Assembly: GCF_024323335.1 (NCBI RefSeq)
Contig: NC_066585.1
Coordinates: 177,199,149 to 177,263,148, forward strand
Direction: 5' to 3'
Origin: Lathyrus oleraceus
Taxonomy: Eukaryota; Streptophyta; Magnoliopsida; Fabales; Fabaceae
Length of the DNA: 64,000 nucleotides
Shown here piece after piece: positions 44,609 to 58,179 of this stretch. The notes beneath the pieces are model-generated. The model was given only the letters and a program-made list of their open reading frames with translations. It was not told where the DNA came from and did not search any database. The position numbers and the translations under genes were made by a program. The stretch's first letter is position 1, and every line of letters begins with the position of its first letter.

Positions 44609-47600
44609 TTAGGCGAAGTATTTCTTGACTGCATCTGCGTTCATAGGACGAGTGAACTCTTCACCATCCATAGTTGTAAGTATTAATGCACCGCCTGAAA
44701 ATGCTCTCTTAACAACATATGGGCCTTCATAATTAGGAGTCCATTTTCCTCTAGAATCTGGTTTGAATGATAAAGTCTTATTGAGCACAAGGTCACCTTC
44801 TCTGAACACACGAGGTCTGACCTTATTATCAAAAGCTTTCTTCATCTTTTGCTGATACAATTGACCATGGCACATGGCAGTTGATCTCTTCTCTTCTATC
44901 AAATTCAGCTGATCAAACCTGGTCTGACACCATTCAGCCTCAGTCAACTTGGCTTCCATAAGCACACGCAATGAAGGAATCTCAACCTCTACGGGGAGTA
45001 CTACTTCCATACCATACACAAGAGAGAAAGGGGTTGCCCCTGTTGAAGTGCGGACAAATGTACGATACCCATGCAAAGCAAACGGGAGCATCTCATGCCA
45101 ATCCTTGTATCTGACAACCATCTTTTGAATAATCTTCTTAATGTTCTTGTTTGCATCTTCAACAGCTTCATTCATCTTGGGTCTGTAGGGAGAAGAATTA
45201 TGATGTGCAATCTTGAAGTCTTTGCAAAGAGCTTCCACCATATTATTATTCAAGTTCGATCCATTATCAGTAATGATCTTACTTGGCACACCATAACAAC
45301 ATATAATCTGATTCTTGATAAACCTTACAACAACTTGCTTGGTTACATTTGCATACGATGCTGCTTCAACCCATTTTGTGAAATAGTCAATTGCCACCAA
45401 AATGAAATGATGTCCATTCGAAGCTTTGGGTTCAATCATATCAATTCCCCACATGGAGAAGGGCCATGGGGAAGAGATAACATTCAATAGTGTCGGAAGA
45501 ACATGAATCTTATCATCATAAATTTGACACTTGTGGCATTTCTTCACAAATTTGCAACAGTCAGATTCCATTGTCAGCCAATAGTAACATGCTCGCAACA
45601 TCTTCTTCGCCATCGCATGTCCATTGGAATGAGTACCAAAGGAACCTTCATGCACTTCAGTCATCAACAAGTCTACTTCGTGTCTATCCATGCATCTGAG
45701 CAAAACCATGTCGAAGTTTCTCTTGTATAGTACATCACCATTCAAGTAGAAATTACCAGTTAATCTTCTCAAAGTCTTCTTATCTTTCAAAGATGCCCCA
45801 GGCGGGTAAATCTGACTTTGGAGGAACCTTTTAATGTCATAATACCACGGCTTCTCGTCTTTAATCTCTTAAATAGCAAACACATGAGCTGGCCTATCAA
45901 GACGCATCACAGACAAATTGGGAACTTCATTCTAATACTTCACTACAATCATTGATGCCAACGTTGCAAGAGCATCTGCCATCCGGTTTTCATCTCGAGG
46001 GATATGATGAAACTCAACCTTTGTAAAGAAAGTTGAAATCCTCCTTGCATAATCTCTATATGGTATTAAACCTGGTTGGTTTGTCTCCCATTCTCCTTTG
46101 ATTTGATTCACAACCAAATCTGAATCACCGAAGACATCCAAATACTTGATTCTGAGATTCATGGCCTCTTCAAGCCCCATAATGCAAGCTTCATATTCTG
46201 CCATGTTGTTTGTACACTTGAAAGTCAATCTAGCTGTAAATGGTAGATGCGTGCCTTGAGGAGTAATAAGCACTGCCCCAATGCCATTTCCATATTGATT
46301 AACAACTTCATCAAATACCATGCCCCAACGGGAACTAGGTTTTGGCCCTTCTTCAAGCAATGGTTCATCACAATCTTTCATTTTCAAGTACAAAATCTCT
46401 TCATCAAGAAAGTCATACTGCACTGACTGGTAATCTTCAATTGGTTGGTGAGCCAAATGGTCAACCAAAATACTACCTTTAATTGCTTTTTGAGATCGGT
46501 ATTCGATATCATACTCTGATAACAACATATGCCAACGGGAAATTCTCCCAGTTAAAGCAGGCTTCTCAAATATATACTTGATTGGATCCATTTTGGATAT
46601 CAACCAAGTGGTATGATTCAACATATACTGACGCAGACACTTAGCAGCCCAAACCAATGCACAACAAGTTTTCTCAAGCATAGAATACCGAGTCTCACAG
46701 TCGGTGAACTTCTTACTGAGGTAGTAAATTGCAAATTCTTTCTTTCCAGTCTCATCTTGCTGACCAAGAACACAACCCATACTATCTTCGAGCACAGTCA
46801 GATACATGATCAACGGTCTTCCTTCAATAGGTGGAGACAAAATCGGAGGCTCAAGCAAATATTCCTTGATACTGTTAAAAGCTTTCTGGAAGTCTTCGGT
46901 CCAATCACAAGACTGATCTTTCCGAAGAAGCTTGAATATAGGTGCACATGTGGCAGTCATGTGGGAAATGAATCTGGAAAGATAATTCAAGCAACCGAGA
47001 AAACCTCTGACTTGCTTCTCAGTTTTGGGCGCAGGCATCTCTTATATTGCTTTGACCTTGGCAGGATCAACTTCAATACCCTTCTCGCTGACAATAAAGC
47101 CCAACAATTTACGAGAACGAACACCAAAAGTACATTTATTGGGATTCAAGTGGAGTTTATACTTCCTCAAATGCTGAAATAGCTTCAACAAATGCTTAAC
47201 ATGTTCCTCTTCATCAATTGATTTAGCAATCATGTCATCGACATAAACTTCAATCTCTTTATGCATCATATCATGAAAAAGAGTAGTCATTTCTCTCTGG
47301 TAAGTTGCACCAACATTCTTTAAACCAAAAGGCATCACTCTATAACAGAATGTTCCCCAAGGTGTAATGAATATGGTCTTCTCCATATCTACGGGTGCCA
47401 TCTTGATCTGATTATATCTGGAAAATACATTCATAAATGAAAAGACTTTCAATTTAGCAGTATTGTCTACCAACATATCAATGTGTGGCAGAGGGAAATC
47501 ATCTTGCGGACTGGCTTTATTCAAATCTCTATAATCGACACACATGCGGACTTTTCCATCTTTCTTTGGCACAGGCACAATATTGGCCACCCATTGTGGA

Positions 47601-48062
47601 TACTCAGCAGTTACAAGGAAACCGGCATCAATCTGCTTCTGCACTTCCTCTTTGATTTTCATAGCCATATCAGGATACGTTCTTCTCAACTTCTGCTTGA
47701 CTGACGAACATTCTAGCTTTAATGGTAATTTATGCTCCACAATCTCAGAATCCAACCCAGGCATGTCTTGATAGGACCAAGCAAACACATTTGAATACTC
47801 TCGAAGAAGATTAATCAGCCCCTTCTTGATTTCTGGACACAGTCGAGACCCAATCTTGACTTTCTTCACATCATCCTTGGAAACCAAATTGACTAACTCG
47901 ACTTGCTCTTCGAACGACTGAATGGTCTTTTCATCTTGCTCAAGAAGACGAGATAATTCATCACTCACTTCTACATCACTTTCCTCATCGGTCTCAAACA
48001 CAGGGAATTCAAAATTTGGAGAAGGAGAAGGATCATTGTATTCAATGGGGTTAGAAACCAAC
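44609..48062 (-). pseudogene. Ogre pol exon: RT, RNase H, second RNase H, integrase, with three in-frame stops
   Basis: One frame runs throughout, broken only by stops at 47042-47044, 45932-45934 and 45869-45871. RT carries VRMCVDYRDLN (about 47540), FMNVFSRYNQ (about 47440) and YVDDMIAKS (about 47235). The Asp expected in FMD is Asn, which removes a catalytic metal ligand. The Ty3 RNase H follows (46900-46500), then the archaeal-type RNase H (about 46330-45960: VFDEVVN, AEYEAC, GDSDLV, MADALA). Integrase (45790-44609) has a zinc finger ending CHKCQ, Asp in GIDMI, Asp in TDNGSN and Glu in EDANKN. The exon starts at 48062 after the intron. Dead by the stops and the RT change. Confidence 0.9.
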
Positions 48063-48317
48063 CTGCATAATGATTTGATATTTTGATTTTAGAGAAGTGA
48101 ATTTGTGACCAAATATTATGCAGATGGACAATTATATTTTTTATTTATGTTTTTTCTGATTACCATTTTCAGAATAAAGCAAAAAGTAAAAAACAAACAT
48201 CATAGATGTGGATGAATAGAATTAATTTTATTGATGATCAATTTGAAAATGCCCAAAGAATGTTTACTTCTCCCTTAGGCATAGGAGAAGGATTTAAAAA
48301 CATGTAAAAGCAATTAC
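48063..48317 (-). other. Ogre intron between protease and RT
   Basis: Donor GTAATT at 48317 and acceptor ATGCAG ending at 48063 (minus strand) bound 255 bp that contain the gag-pro stop codon. Removing them joins the two ORFs in one frame, as known for Ogre elements, where partial splicing sets the ratio of gag-pro to pol. Boundaries are from motif and frame only. Confidence 0.7.
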
Positions 48318-51300
48318 TTAGATCGATGCAAAATAACAGGAATATAAACAGCAGTCCAATTGTTGCAAGCCTTTCCATGCGTCACAAAATTGGTGCAGTC
48401 TTCCTCTTCGTCATCCTCTAGCATATCAGCTAAGTTTTGTTCATTGCCATAAATGAACCCTCCGCTACGGAAGCTAAGTTGCATATCTTCAGACCTTGCA
48501 ATTGATGAACCTTTCTGGAACCCCAAACCAGTTCTGCCTCTGTTATCGGAGACCTCTACCACGCGCCCCCACTGATCAACATTGACTTCTTCCACAATCT
48601 TTTGAGCATCTTTCAACGAGGACATAGGTGCCCCAACCTTCTTCTCAACAACAATAGATAAGGCCTGGAACGGATTTCCAACCTCATCCTTAGCTTCCAC
48701 GTAAGAGAAAGATGACAAATGGATAACCAACAACGCCTTCTCTCCACCAACAATCACTAGCTTGCCATTCTTCACAAATTTGAGCTTCTGGTGCAAAGTT
48801 GAGGTAACAGCTCCTGCCTCATGGATCCATGGCCTTCCCAACAAGCAACTGTAGGTCAGGTGGATATCCATTACTTGAAAAGTAATCTGAAAATCACTTA
48901 GACCTATTTTAACTGGAAGGTCCACTTCACCAATAACCTTTTTGCGCGAACCATCAAAGGCTTTGACAATTACACCGCTATACCTCATAGGCGCTCCTTG
49001 GTAAGATAGCTTTGACAAAGTTGACTTCGGAAGCATATTTAGTGACGAACCGGTGTCAACAAGCACATTTGACAAAGCATCCTCTTTGTAATTCATCGAG
49101 ATGTGCAAAGCCAAATTATGATTCCTTCCCTCCTCAGGGAGTTCTTCATCACAGAAACTGAGATTATTACAAGAAGTGATATTAGCCACAATATGATCGA
49201 ATTGATCCACTGTAACATCATGTTCTACAAAAGCTTGCTCTAGAACTCTCTGCAGTGCTTCTCTATGCGCTTCGGAATTCATGAGCAGAGACAACACTGA
49301 GATCTTTGAGGGGGTTTGGAGCAGCTGCTCTACCACATTAAACTCGCTTCTCTTAATCAAACGAAGTACCTCATCATCATCATTGGGTTTCAAGTTGCTG
49401 GATTCACCAGACTTATCTTTTGAATAGCCAACTGGGTCTACACTAGGCACTTCCACCTTCTTACTCACAATTGCTTCTTCTTTATCCTTTGGGAACACCG
49501 ACCCAAACACTCGACCGCTGCGGGTCACCTTGGTAACATCAGCAATGCTCACTACTGAACTAGTCGTAGGTAACGGGACCTCTTGACAATCCTTCATCAT
49601 TGTAGTATTATACTGATACGGCATAGTTTTATCAGATGAATACGGGACTGGGCCCGCTAACCATATTACCAACGGCGATACTGATCTTTGACTGTTGCTG
49701 TTACTGGAGTCATACTGAATCACCAACTTCTCAGGCTGCTTGAAAATAGGCACTATGACATTAACATCGTCATCTACATGACGGGATTGAACAATTTGGA
49801 TCATACCTTCATCCATCAGTCGTTGGATGTCCTTTTTCACAACTTCGCAACCCCTTGGGTTAACACTACAAACAACACAACCATCATGGTCGTGCTCGCA
49901 TTCACTTACCACACAAACATCCTTATGCATCTGCACTAAGGACCTCCTGATAAAACGCACATCAAAAACTTTAAAATCCCTTGGACAACCATCCACCATA
50001 TTCACAGAAGAGTTCCCATGAGCGGGCAACAAGTTCGCTTTCACATTTGGCGCACGGTCCTCAAAGGACACCATACCACTCTTCATCAATTTCTGAACCT
50101 CATACTTAAACGGATAACAATTCTCGATATCATGTTCAGGTGCTCCTTGATGAAAATCACAACGGAGCTCAGGTTTATACCACCAAGGAAGTGGTTCTGG
50201 AATTTGGGGTGGGTTTCTTGGTTGGATCAGGTTCTTGAGAACCAAGGATCGATAAATCTCTGTGTAATACATAGGAATCGGGTCAAAAGAGACCTTTTTC
50301 CTCTCGAAGTTTTGTTGATGATGATTGTTGTTGGTATTGTTGTTATTGTAGGTGTTTGTTCGTTGTTGCGGTTGTTGTTGTTGATGTTGTTGTTGTTGAA
50401 CTGGTGTTGTTTGTTGATTGGAAAACACCGGGATAACGGAAGATACTTGATGATGATGATGTTGATGGGATGTTGGATTCCTTCTGATCTGAGGCCTCCT
50501 CTGCCTCCCACTACTTATTGCATTCGTCTCACTGTCTTTCTTCTTACCAAAATTACTACCATACCTCTTGCTTGTTGATGCCTCATCTCTTGACAAACAT
50601 CCTTCTCGGACTCCTTCCTCAAGCCTCATCCCCATGTTTACCATTTCGGTAAAGTCACTGGGGGCACTAGCAATCATTCGTTCATAATAAAATGAACTCA
50701 GAATTTTCAAGAAGATCTTTGTCATCTTGTTTTCCTCCAAATGAGGAGTGATCTGGGCAGCCAACTCCCTCCATCGTCGCGCATACTCTTTGAATGTCTC
50801 TTTATCCTTCTGAGACATAGACCTCAACTGGTCTCTATCTGGCGCCATGTCCACATTATACTTATACTGTTTGACAAAAGCCTCCCCCCAAGTCATTGAA
50901 AGTGCGAATCCTGGCACTATCCAATCCCATGTACCAACGAAGCGCAGCGCTAGTCAGGCTATCTTGGAAGTAGTGAATAAGCAATTGATCATTGTCGGTT
51001 TGAGCAGATATCTTGTGAGCATACATCACAAGATGATTGAGCGGATAAGAGTTCCCCTTATATTTTTCAAAGTCAGGCACTTTGAACTTCAACGGGATCT
51101 TGACGTTGGGCACTAAGCACAACTCAGCAGCACTCTTCCCAAACAAATCCTTACCCCTCAACGTCTTCAATTCCTTATACAGTTCAAGAAACTGACCGTT
51201 CATTTCATCCATCTTTTCATAGACATCCGGACCCTCAGTCGGCTCGGAATGATAGATGGTATCCTCTACGCAAGGCAAAGTGTGCACAACGGGAGGTGGC

Positions 51301-51621
51301 ACGAACATGATCGGGCTAGATGCCGGCATGGAAGCAAAGGTAGGCACAAAACCTTCTAGCACAAAGTTGGGCAGCAACAGCAGGCATGGTAGAGGTAGCC
51401 ACCTCTGAAATAACAGTCCTCACAGGAGGAGTTGCAGGCGTTGGAGAAGACTGACTTTGAGCAGCAAGAACTGACTCCATCATGGCAGTCAGGCGGGCGA
51501 TCTCTTCCTTCAACTCTCTGTTCTCTTGCTCTAGATGCTCCATGATTCTTAGATGATTGGCTCGAGTATTGTACCGGTGAGTCAACTTGGCTAAAGCACA
51601 GAAGAAACACCAATCAAACAT
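48314..51621 (-). pseudogene. Ogre gag-pro, with two frameshifts
   Basis: Gag starts with a coiled coil (LEQENRELKEEIARLTAMM, about 51550-51490), then the capsid region (LKFKVPDFEKYKG near 51090; YFQDSL and ALRWYMGLD near 50970-50930). Frameshifts are near 51370 and at a G6 run at 50882-50888, both within conserved text. Then follow the RDQL..KETFKEYARRWRELAA block (50840-50760), a Gln/His/Asn-rich linker (50480-50310) and a CDFH..HDIENC knuckle-like motif (about 50170-50115). The aspartic protease (LVDTGSSLNML) is near 49065-49030. The 867-codon ORF from 50917 is otherwise open and runs to the intron donor at 48317. Confidence 0.88.
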
Positions 51622-51710
51622 CTGGCGAAAACCTGCTTATGCAAATGATGCATGAAATGCAATGCTTGATTATTTTTATTTTTCAAGGAACTTACTATAT
51701 CATTTGCAAA

Positions 51711-51840
<130 letters not shown>

Positions 51841-51965
51841 AATGGCAATTGCAACAATTTGATGTGACCAAAAATCTCTTTTTATTTATATAAATTGGAA
51901 GGATTACACTGAGTACAGTTTCAGAAACCAAATGAAAAATACAAGAGAAAAGGAGACTGGTCATC

Positions 51966-52197
51966 CTAAGGATCCCTAACAACAATTTCAGAAGATCTGG
52001 CTATAGGCGCGTACTTCCTTCGAATATGACGGATCTCGGTCTCAAAAGAAGCCTTCATATGAGTCTTCTCGAGGACAAGTTGGTCAACAATCTTCTTCCA
52101 AGAAACGGAAGGCTGAGGCATGCTAGAAGATAAAACCTCTGGCTCTCTCTGTCTCTTCGTCACTCGGTCTTCAAATAGATAAATAAGTGCATCTTTG
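51966..52197 (-). pseudogene. C-terminal fragment of Ogre ORF1
   Basis: About 77 codons with the blocks ALIYLFEDRVTKRQ and IRHIRRKYAPI, ending in a stop at 51966. Position upstream of gag fits the extra ORF1 of Ogre elements, whose function is unknown. The rest is cut off by the LTR that begins at 52198. Confidence 0.5.
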
Positions 52198-55100
52198 TGT
52201 AGCACCTCAAATTTGCACCTACCTTTTGTACATTCATTTTCATATTAGGTCATTAACATAACATAGTCCACTGCATAGCATTGCAATGTCCTTTGCCCAA
52301 GTGCAAGTCATAAGACAAGATTAGGTCAAGATGATCAGGAGAATCAGTCAAACAAGCAAGCAAGTGCCTATCCTATTGAAGCAAAGCCCTAGGGTTGATT
52401 CATCAAGCTCATATGATTATGTGATCATTTTGAAGTGGTTTGGCCAAAGATTGGATGCTCAGAAGTCATCAGTAAAGCTGAATTTCATCTGAAACCCTAA
52501 AAAGTCAACTGTGGGCAACTGTGCCTAAATTCATGGATTTGAAGGTGGGAGATGGTTTGAAAGGCTTCATTCATGTCCATACAAGTCTCATTTGACATTT
52601 CAAAGATCAAGATTGAAGAATTTGAGGTCAGATGAAACGTTTCCAAAAATAGTAAGTGACCTGTAATTTCAAACTGCCAAAAATGGAAAGTTCTTCTCCT
52701 CAAATTTACATCATCATACAAGCTTCAAATGAAATTTTGTCCAACATGAAAGTTGAAGATCTTGTTCCTACATTTCCAAAGAGTCCAAGAACATCAATTT
52801 CTCATTTGTGGTTGGCAAGTTATGATCAAATCATTTTCAAGAAAAGTTGAACTTCAAGGAGGCATAACTCTTGAACCATTTGGCCAAATTGAGTGAGGTT
52901 TTTTGCTACAAGTCACATTTGACATGTTCTATCCAAATCCTTAATCACATTTCATCAAAAATCATCACATCAAAATGGCATTTTTCAAGTGACTTGAATT
53001 TAAAAAGGGAGAGTTAGAAAAGTGACTTTCAAAATAAGCATTTTCTACACTTTCTATCAATTGCATTTGATTAAAAATCATATTTGGAGTGTGTTTAGGC
53101 CCATTTTCGTGTACTGTAGCATGCACCCCATGCACATGAAGGTGAATTAGCAATTTGCACAAAAACACTCATTTCATTAATCCTCTTGGCTTGGCTTAAT
53201 CTGGTTTAGAAAAGATCATTAACAGCTGGTATATATGCATAATTCTAACAGAAAACACATTAGCATTTTATTTCTACTCAGATCTAGATCTAAAAGTGAA
53301 AATTCTTTCAACTTTGTTCTTCATTTTTTCTGCAAAATCTTCATAGAACTTGCATTGGTCCTTGTTGTTTCAACATACACAAGCCTTTTGGAAGTGAGTT
53401 GAAGCCAGGAATTGCCATTTTCGTGCTGCTTTCTGGAACTGTTACATTAAACATCATCCATGGCAGCTGGATATTTCTTCAAGCTGGAGCATTGTTGATC
53501 TAAATTCTTGCACCCATTCATCAACTGGAGCATTATTGAGCTTCTGTTTGCACATTCCAAGGCCAAACAACCACGGATTCAACACTGTCCTCACTTGAAG
53601 GTTGGAATTCGATTCTAATCATTGTTGAAATCATGCTATGCTTCTTATAGATCTTTGATTGTAGATCACCCTGCACTTTGTAGAATTAAAATTCATTAAG
53701 ATTTGAATGAGATATTGTGATTTTAAGTTTGGCTGTGAAAACTTTCGTGGATCGATTTGTTTAACATGATGAGAATTAGGCCAAATTGGTTATGTATTGT
53801 TGTTGTGCTTGAGAAGACGAACATGATGATATATAGTTTGCTAATTTCTGAGAAAAAAGTTCATGTGATGATGAACACGATGAAGGTGTTGTGAAACCCT
53901 AGCAATTACACTTCCAGATCGCGTTTGATCTGCTTCGCCTGGCTTTGCATGTTTTTCGCTGTTAGAGTCCCATGCGTCCAATGACACGCCGCCACCTCAT
54001 TTAGTGAAACTCTGCGTTTCACGTGGTAGCGCCATATTCAAATGTGAGCGAGGTTCGATCCTCCGCTCTGGATATTTCTCCTTTGGATTTTGGCATTTAG
54101 TTCATTCATATTTCACATGCTCATATGCTTCCATTCCATGTTTTTTTATTTTTCTTCCACAATAAAAAATTCATAACTCATCCAATTTTTATCCAAATCA
54201 CATGCAATTTTTTATGCCATGATCCTTATGATGTCCTTCATTTTCTGATGATTTTTAATAAATTTGTGCACGGGTAGAAAAAATAATTGCCTAGGGTTTG
54301 TTTTCACATGCCATTCCTTGCACCATGCTTACTCTTTTGATCATGAAATGATGATGCCTAATTAGAAATTCTTGAAATTTTGTGTGCACAATCTAGACTC
54401 AATCCTGGTCATTTTGGTATATGATTTGTGATTTTTGCATTCCTGGATTGGGAGATATGACATGATCTTTAGAGGTGTGACAATTTGTGTCACACCATTT
54501 CTTGTGCAACTTCATGATTTTTGATACCATGCCATATGAATTCTAAATGACTTGAATTTTTTCATGTTGAATATTCTGGATGTTAAGTTTGGATGTGAAT
54601 TTTTGTGGATTTGTTGAGTGCATTTTCAATTTGATTGAGATTTTCTCTCCTGCTTGACCAATTGTTGACGTTTTGTGAGTCATGATTTTATATGATTTGG
54701 GAAATTCTTGTTGTTAATTGGATGGACTTGAAATTTGGCATGTGTATTATAGACATCTTTAAGTTTGCCATGGCTTTGGTCTCATTCATTTACCATGTTT
54801 GGTTTCTGTTTTATGATTTCTTGAAGTGGATGCATGTTTTGATGCCTTGTATGAGCTTGTTTGAACTTTTGTTGACTTGATGAATTTCATTGACTTGATT
54901 ACCTTGGTCCAAATGAGCTGAAATTTGGTGTGTTTATCCTGTTATGAATGCTGTTTGACCATGATTTGTTTGGGGATTTATTGAAATGTTTGTGAGTTGA
55001 TTTGAATTGGATCTTTCTGTTTGGTCCTTTGAGGTTCTAAATTGCATGTTTTGTACTCTTTGCTTCCTGAAATGATAATGGTTGATGATATGAGCATGAA

Positions 55101-57055
55101 ACCACTTGGATTTGTTTCCTAATTGTTTGACCTTGATTTTGGATAAGTTTCATGTTCTGTTTTGGTTTTTTGCTATCATTTTGACCCTAGTCTTGTACTA
55201 GTGGTTTGTGCTCTCACATTTGAGCTTTGTTTCAGGTCAAAGGGCACAATTGCCATGCTTACTCAATTGGAGTTGACCTATTGATTGTTGATGACTAACT
55301 TTGGTTTATTTTGTAGGGTTTGAGACTTGTACCTTGGGCCTTATGGCTTGCACCTTTGTGCATTGACTGTTGTTTTCTTGTGTACAGTTGTACAGTTAAC
55401 TGTTGACCTTTGCTGTTTGATTTCTGTTTGAGTTGAGTACTGATTATCTTGGATTGATTTCAGGTACCTTAGTTGCTATAGTTCTCTTGTGAACTTGCGT
55501 TGCTTTGCTTGATAGCTTAAGCACTGAGGTATAACATCTCTTCTCCATGTAGTCTGGAAGACCTGGCCTGTTACTTGGCCAGGCACCTGTCTGAAGTCCT
55601 CCTTAAGAGGCAATGTTTGTGTTTGTTTACTTTTGTCCTTGTACATATCCAAAGACCTCCTAAGTAAAGAGGCATTGGCAGATACCAGGGATGTGCAATC
55701 CATCCCCTGCTATTCTGTGTGTCATCTGCTATACTCACACTACTGTGTTGATGCATTGCAGATACTAACCCAAGATCATTGTACATTGTGTCAGTCATAT
55801 GTGTAGAAGGGTTCCCACCTTTTGAACCCACACATTCTTGTCTTAAGCTCTCCCAGGCCAAGGATAAGAGCTGTGAAGTCTCATCTTCACTTCCCATTCA
55901 TCTGCTTCACCCTAACTCTCAATGTTAGGGTTAAGAGCTAACATTACCCTGTTATAGTAGTTTGTTTGTCGAGGTTGACATGACCCCTCGACTAAAACCT
56001 AACCTTGATTGAGCCAATTGATTGCATATAGTGTGTGCTATTTGTGCTTGTGTGTTTGTTTTAGCTTGCTTCCTGTGCAAGTTAGGGTTAGTTTGGCTTG
56101 CTCCCGGTGCAAGTCATGTTTAGGTTAGCTTGCTTCCTGTGCAAGTTAGATAGCAACCTTGACTTAGGGATGATTTGCATGATAACATCTAGGCTCGAGT
56201 CGTAGTCTCCCTAGTTGTGTCTCCCTCTGTTATCTGGTTAGGCTACTCCTTTGTCCCTGCGTAGGGGAACTACGTCGCCCTGATCCTCATACCAGATGAG
56301 GTACGTAGGCAGGAGATAAGCTGATCTCTCCGGGCGCCTTTTTTGTTTTGTCTTTGTGTGTGTTAGGAGATGGATGTAAGCCCAGCGATTGGCATTCCGT
56401 ATCCTCTTGTTGTGTGCTTGGAGTCCGGTATAAGTCCATCAAGTGGCATCTGATTTCCCGTGTGCGTGTGTTTGGTTCGGAATCTGATGTAAGTCCAGCG
56501 ATTGGCATTCGGATTCCAGGTTTGCCTGTTTGTGTGAAGTTTGACGTAAGTCCAGCGATTGGCAGTCGATTTCCCGTGTTTGTTTGTTTGGCGTGCGTGA
56601 GCCGAGCTACAAGTGCTCTAATTCTTCTTAGTCCAAGAAGACACGTATGCATAGGATGCGACATCCTAGCGAGCATGTTTTCCCCCAGTCCGAACTACTT
56701 CGACTCTGATGTCTATGCTTGATAGACTAAGTAGGCCCAGGATGCAATATCCTGCCGAGTCAGTCTTGTTTGTTTTCTTGTGTCTCTTTCAGCCAGTATT
56801 TGTTTATTTGTGAGCAGTATTTTAGCAACCATATTCCTTCCTTTTGTGCGTGGATCCCGTCGAGTATGACAGATGCGTAGGGGTGCTAATACCTTCCCTT
56901 CGCATAACCGACTCCCGATCCCATTCTCTTTGGTCGCGAGACCATGTCTTTTCCAGGTTTACTCTGAGCGTTTCCTTTCCCTCTTTTGGGATAAATAACG
57001 CACGGTGGCGGCTCTGTTGTCTTTGTTTCCCGCCAGTTTTTCGCGTAATGCGACA
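52198..57055 (+). mobile_element. 5' LTR of the second Ogre-type element (4858 bp)
   Basis: Starts TGTAGCACCTCAAATTTGCA and ends CGTAATGCGACA, two bases before the PBS. The same family occurs at 1-219 in reverse. A possible TATA (GGTATATATGC, about 53228-53238) is weaker than in the other LTRs. Small ORFs in it (for example 56348-56722) show no known domain. A tandem GATGTAAGTCCAGCGATTGG pattern recurs at about 56371-56560. Confidence 0.88.
56371..56560. repeat. Short repeats AAGTCCAGCGATTGGCA in the LTR
   Basis: Four copies or near-copies of GTAAG(C/T)CCAGCGATTGGCA lie about 55-75 bp apart (near 56375, 56430, 56488 and 56545), the second diverged. They are within the R/U5 side of the long LTR. 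Confidence 0.7.
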
Positions 57056-57057
57056 GC

Positions 57058-57076
57058 TGGCGACTCTGCTGGGGAC
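57058..57076 (+). other. Primer binding site, tRNA-Arg type
   Basis: TGGCGACTCTGCTGGGGAC follows the LTR by two bases. It pairs with the 3' end of a plant tRNA-Arg with one mismatch (CTCTGCT versus CTCCGCT, recalled from the tRNA sequence). A tRNA-Arg primer is a hallmark of Ogre elements. Confidence 0.85.
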
Positions 57077-58179
57077 ATAGAGAAGTTGACCTCTTGCTGG
57101 TCCATCTTCCCTAAGCGAGTCAGTCCTAGCGCTCTCTAGGATAGGGTTTTGGTTGCTGTTTGCTGTTATTTATTGCATTCATTGTTTATTGTTTGCATTT
57201 ATGTGTGCATTAATGTTTGCATTCATTCATATTCATCTGTGCTGGTTGTGCTGTGTTTCTCTGTTTGGGGGAGGGAGTTACTCGAGGTAAAAGGCCCAAT
57301 ACCCAGGCCATGAGTGAAATCTAGGATACTTAGGAATAGAGTGAGTCATGGGAAGCGGGTGGTATTGCGCCACTTAGCGGAACATTGATATCACGAGCAG
57401 TTCAGACCCTGGTGGGATATTATCGTTACATACTTCGGGTATGTATATGATGATATTCTGCGAAAGGTTATTTATGCTGTGTTTCTTCCGACCTTACCCT
57501 GGCCTAGACGACACCCGTGAGTGGGGAGGGAATGATTATTACAGGTACTGTTGCTGACTTGTTGTGGACTTGTTGGTGACTCTGGGTACTGATGGTGACG
57601 TTGGTTCAGATGAGCTTGTGAGTACTTACTTCTGTCACGCCGGAGTTCTGTCCGTGGTTTATCAGCGGGTTCCGTTTATTTCGGATCCCCGGGTTGAATT
57701 TGAGAGTACTCGTTCAGAGGATCTGGTTGTCGTCCGTTCAGTGGATGTTCCTGTGATGATAAGATGTAATCTCTGGTTCCGTTTATTTCGGAACTTCCCC
57801 CAGTCGGATTTATGGTGATTTAGTCCCTCAGATGACTGTGACTAGTTCAGAGATCTGATGGGTCTTCAGAGGACTTGGTGGCACAGTGGCCTGCATTCAT
57901 GCATTTACATCATTATCATTTCGCATTCATCTGCATTCAACCCATGTCTATCCGTACTTAGGGTCCATTTTTTGATTAAGATTCTGGTTGAAAGATGTCC
58001 AGATGTCAGAATGTTATTGATGAAAAATTATCTGTCTCGGTGACGCCAGAATCAAAGGACAGAATTTTCCTGGTACGGATAGACATTGCATGCGTGAGTC
58101 ATACTAACATTTTTGCTGTTTTGTAGGTGTCAGTGACTAATTGGTGCGCATAGCTCTTCCGTTCAAATAGCTCAGACTA
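57077..58179 (+). other. Leader of the second Ogre-type element
   Basis: About 1.1 kb between PBS and gag start. Small ORFs (57564-57818 and others) show no domain. The ORF1 expected here in Ogre is absent or lost. Confidence 0.55.

Noticed and set aside
56287..56722. Overlapping ORFs on both strands with repeated peptides
   Set aside because: Produced by the short repeats in the LTR; no coding evidence.
57058..57076. Possible tRNA-Arg gene
   Set aside because: Only the complement of the 3' end of the tRNA is present, directly after an LTR; it is a primer binding site.
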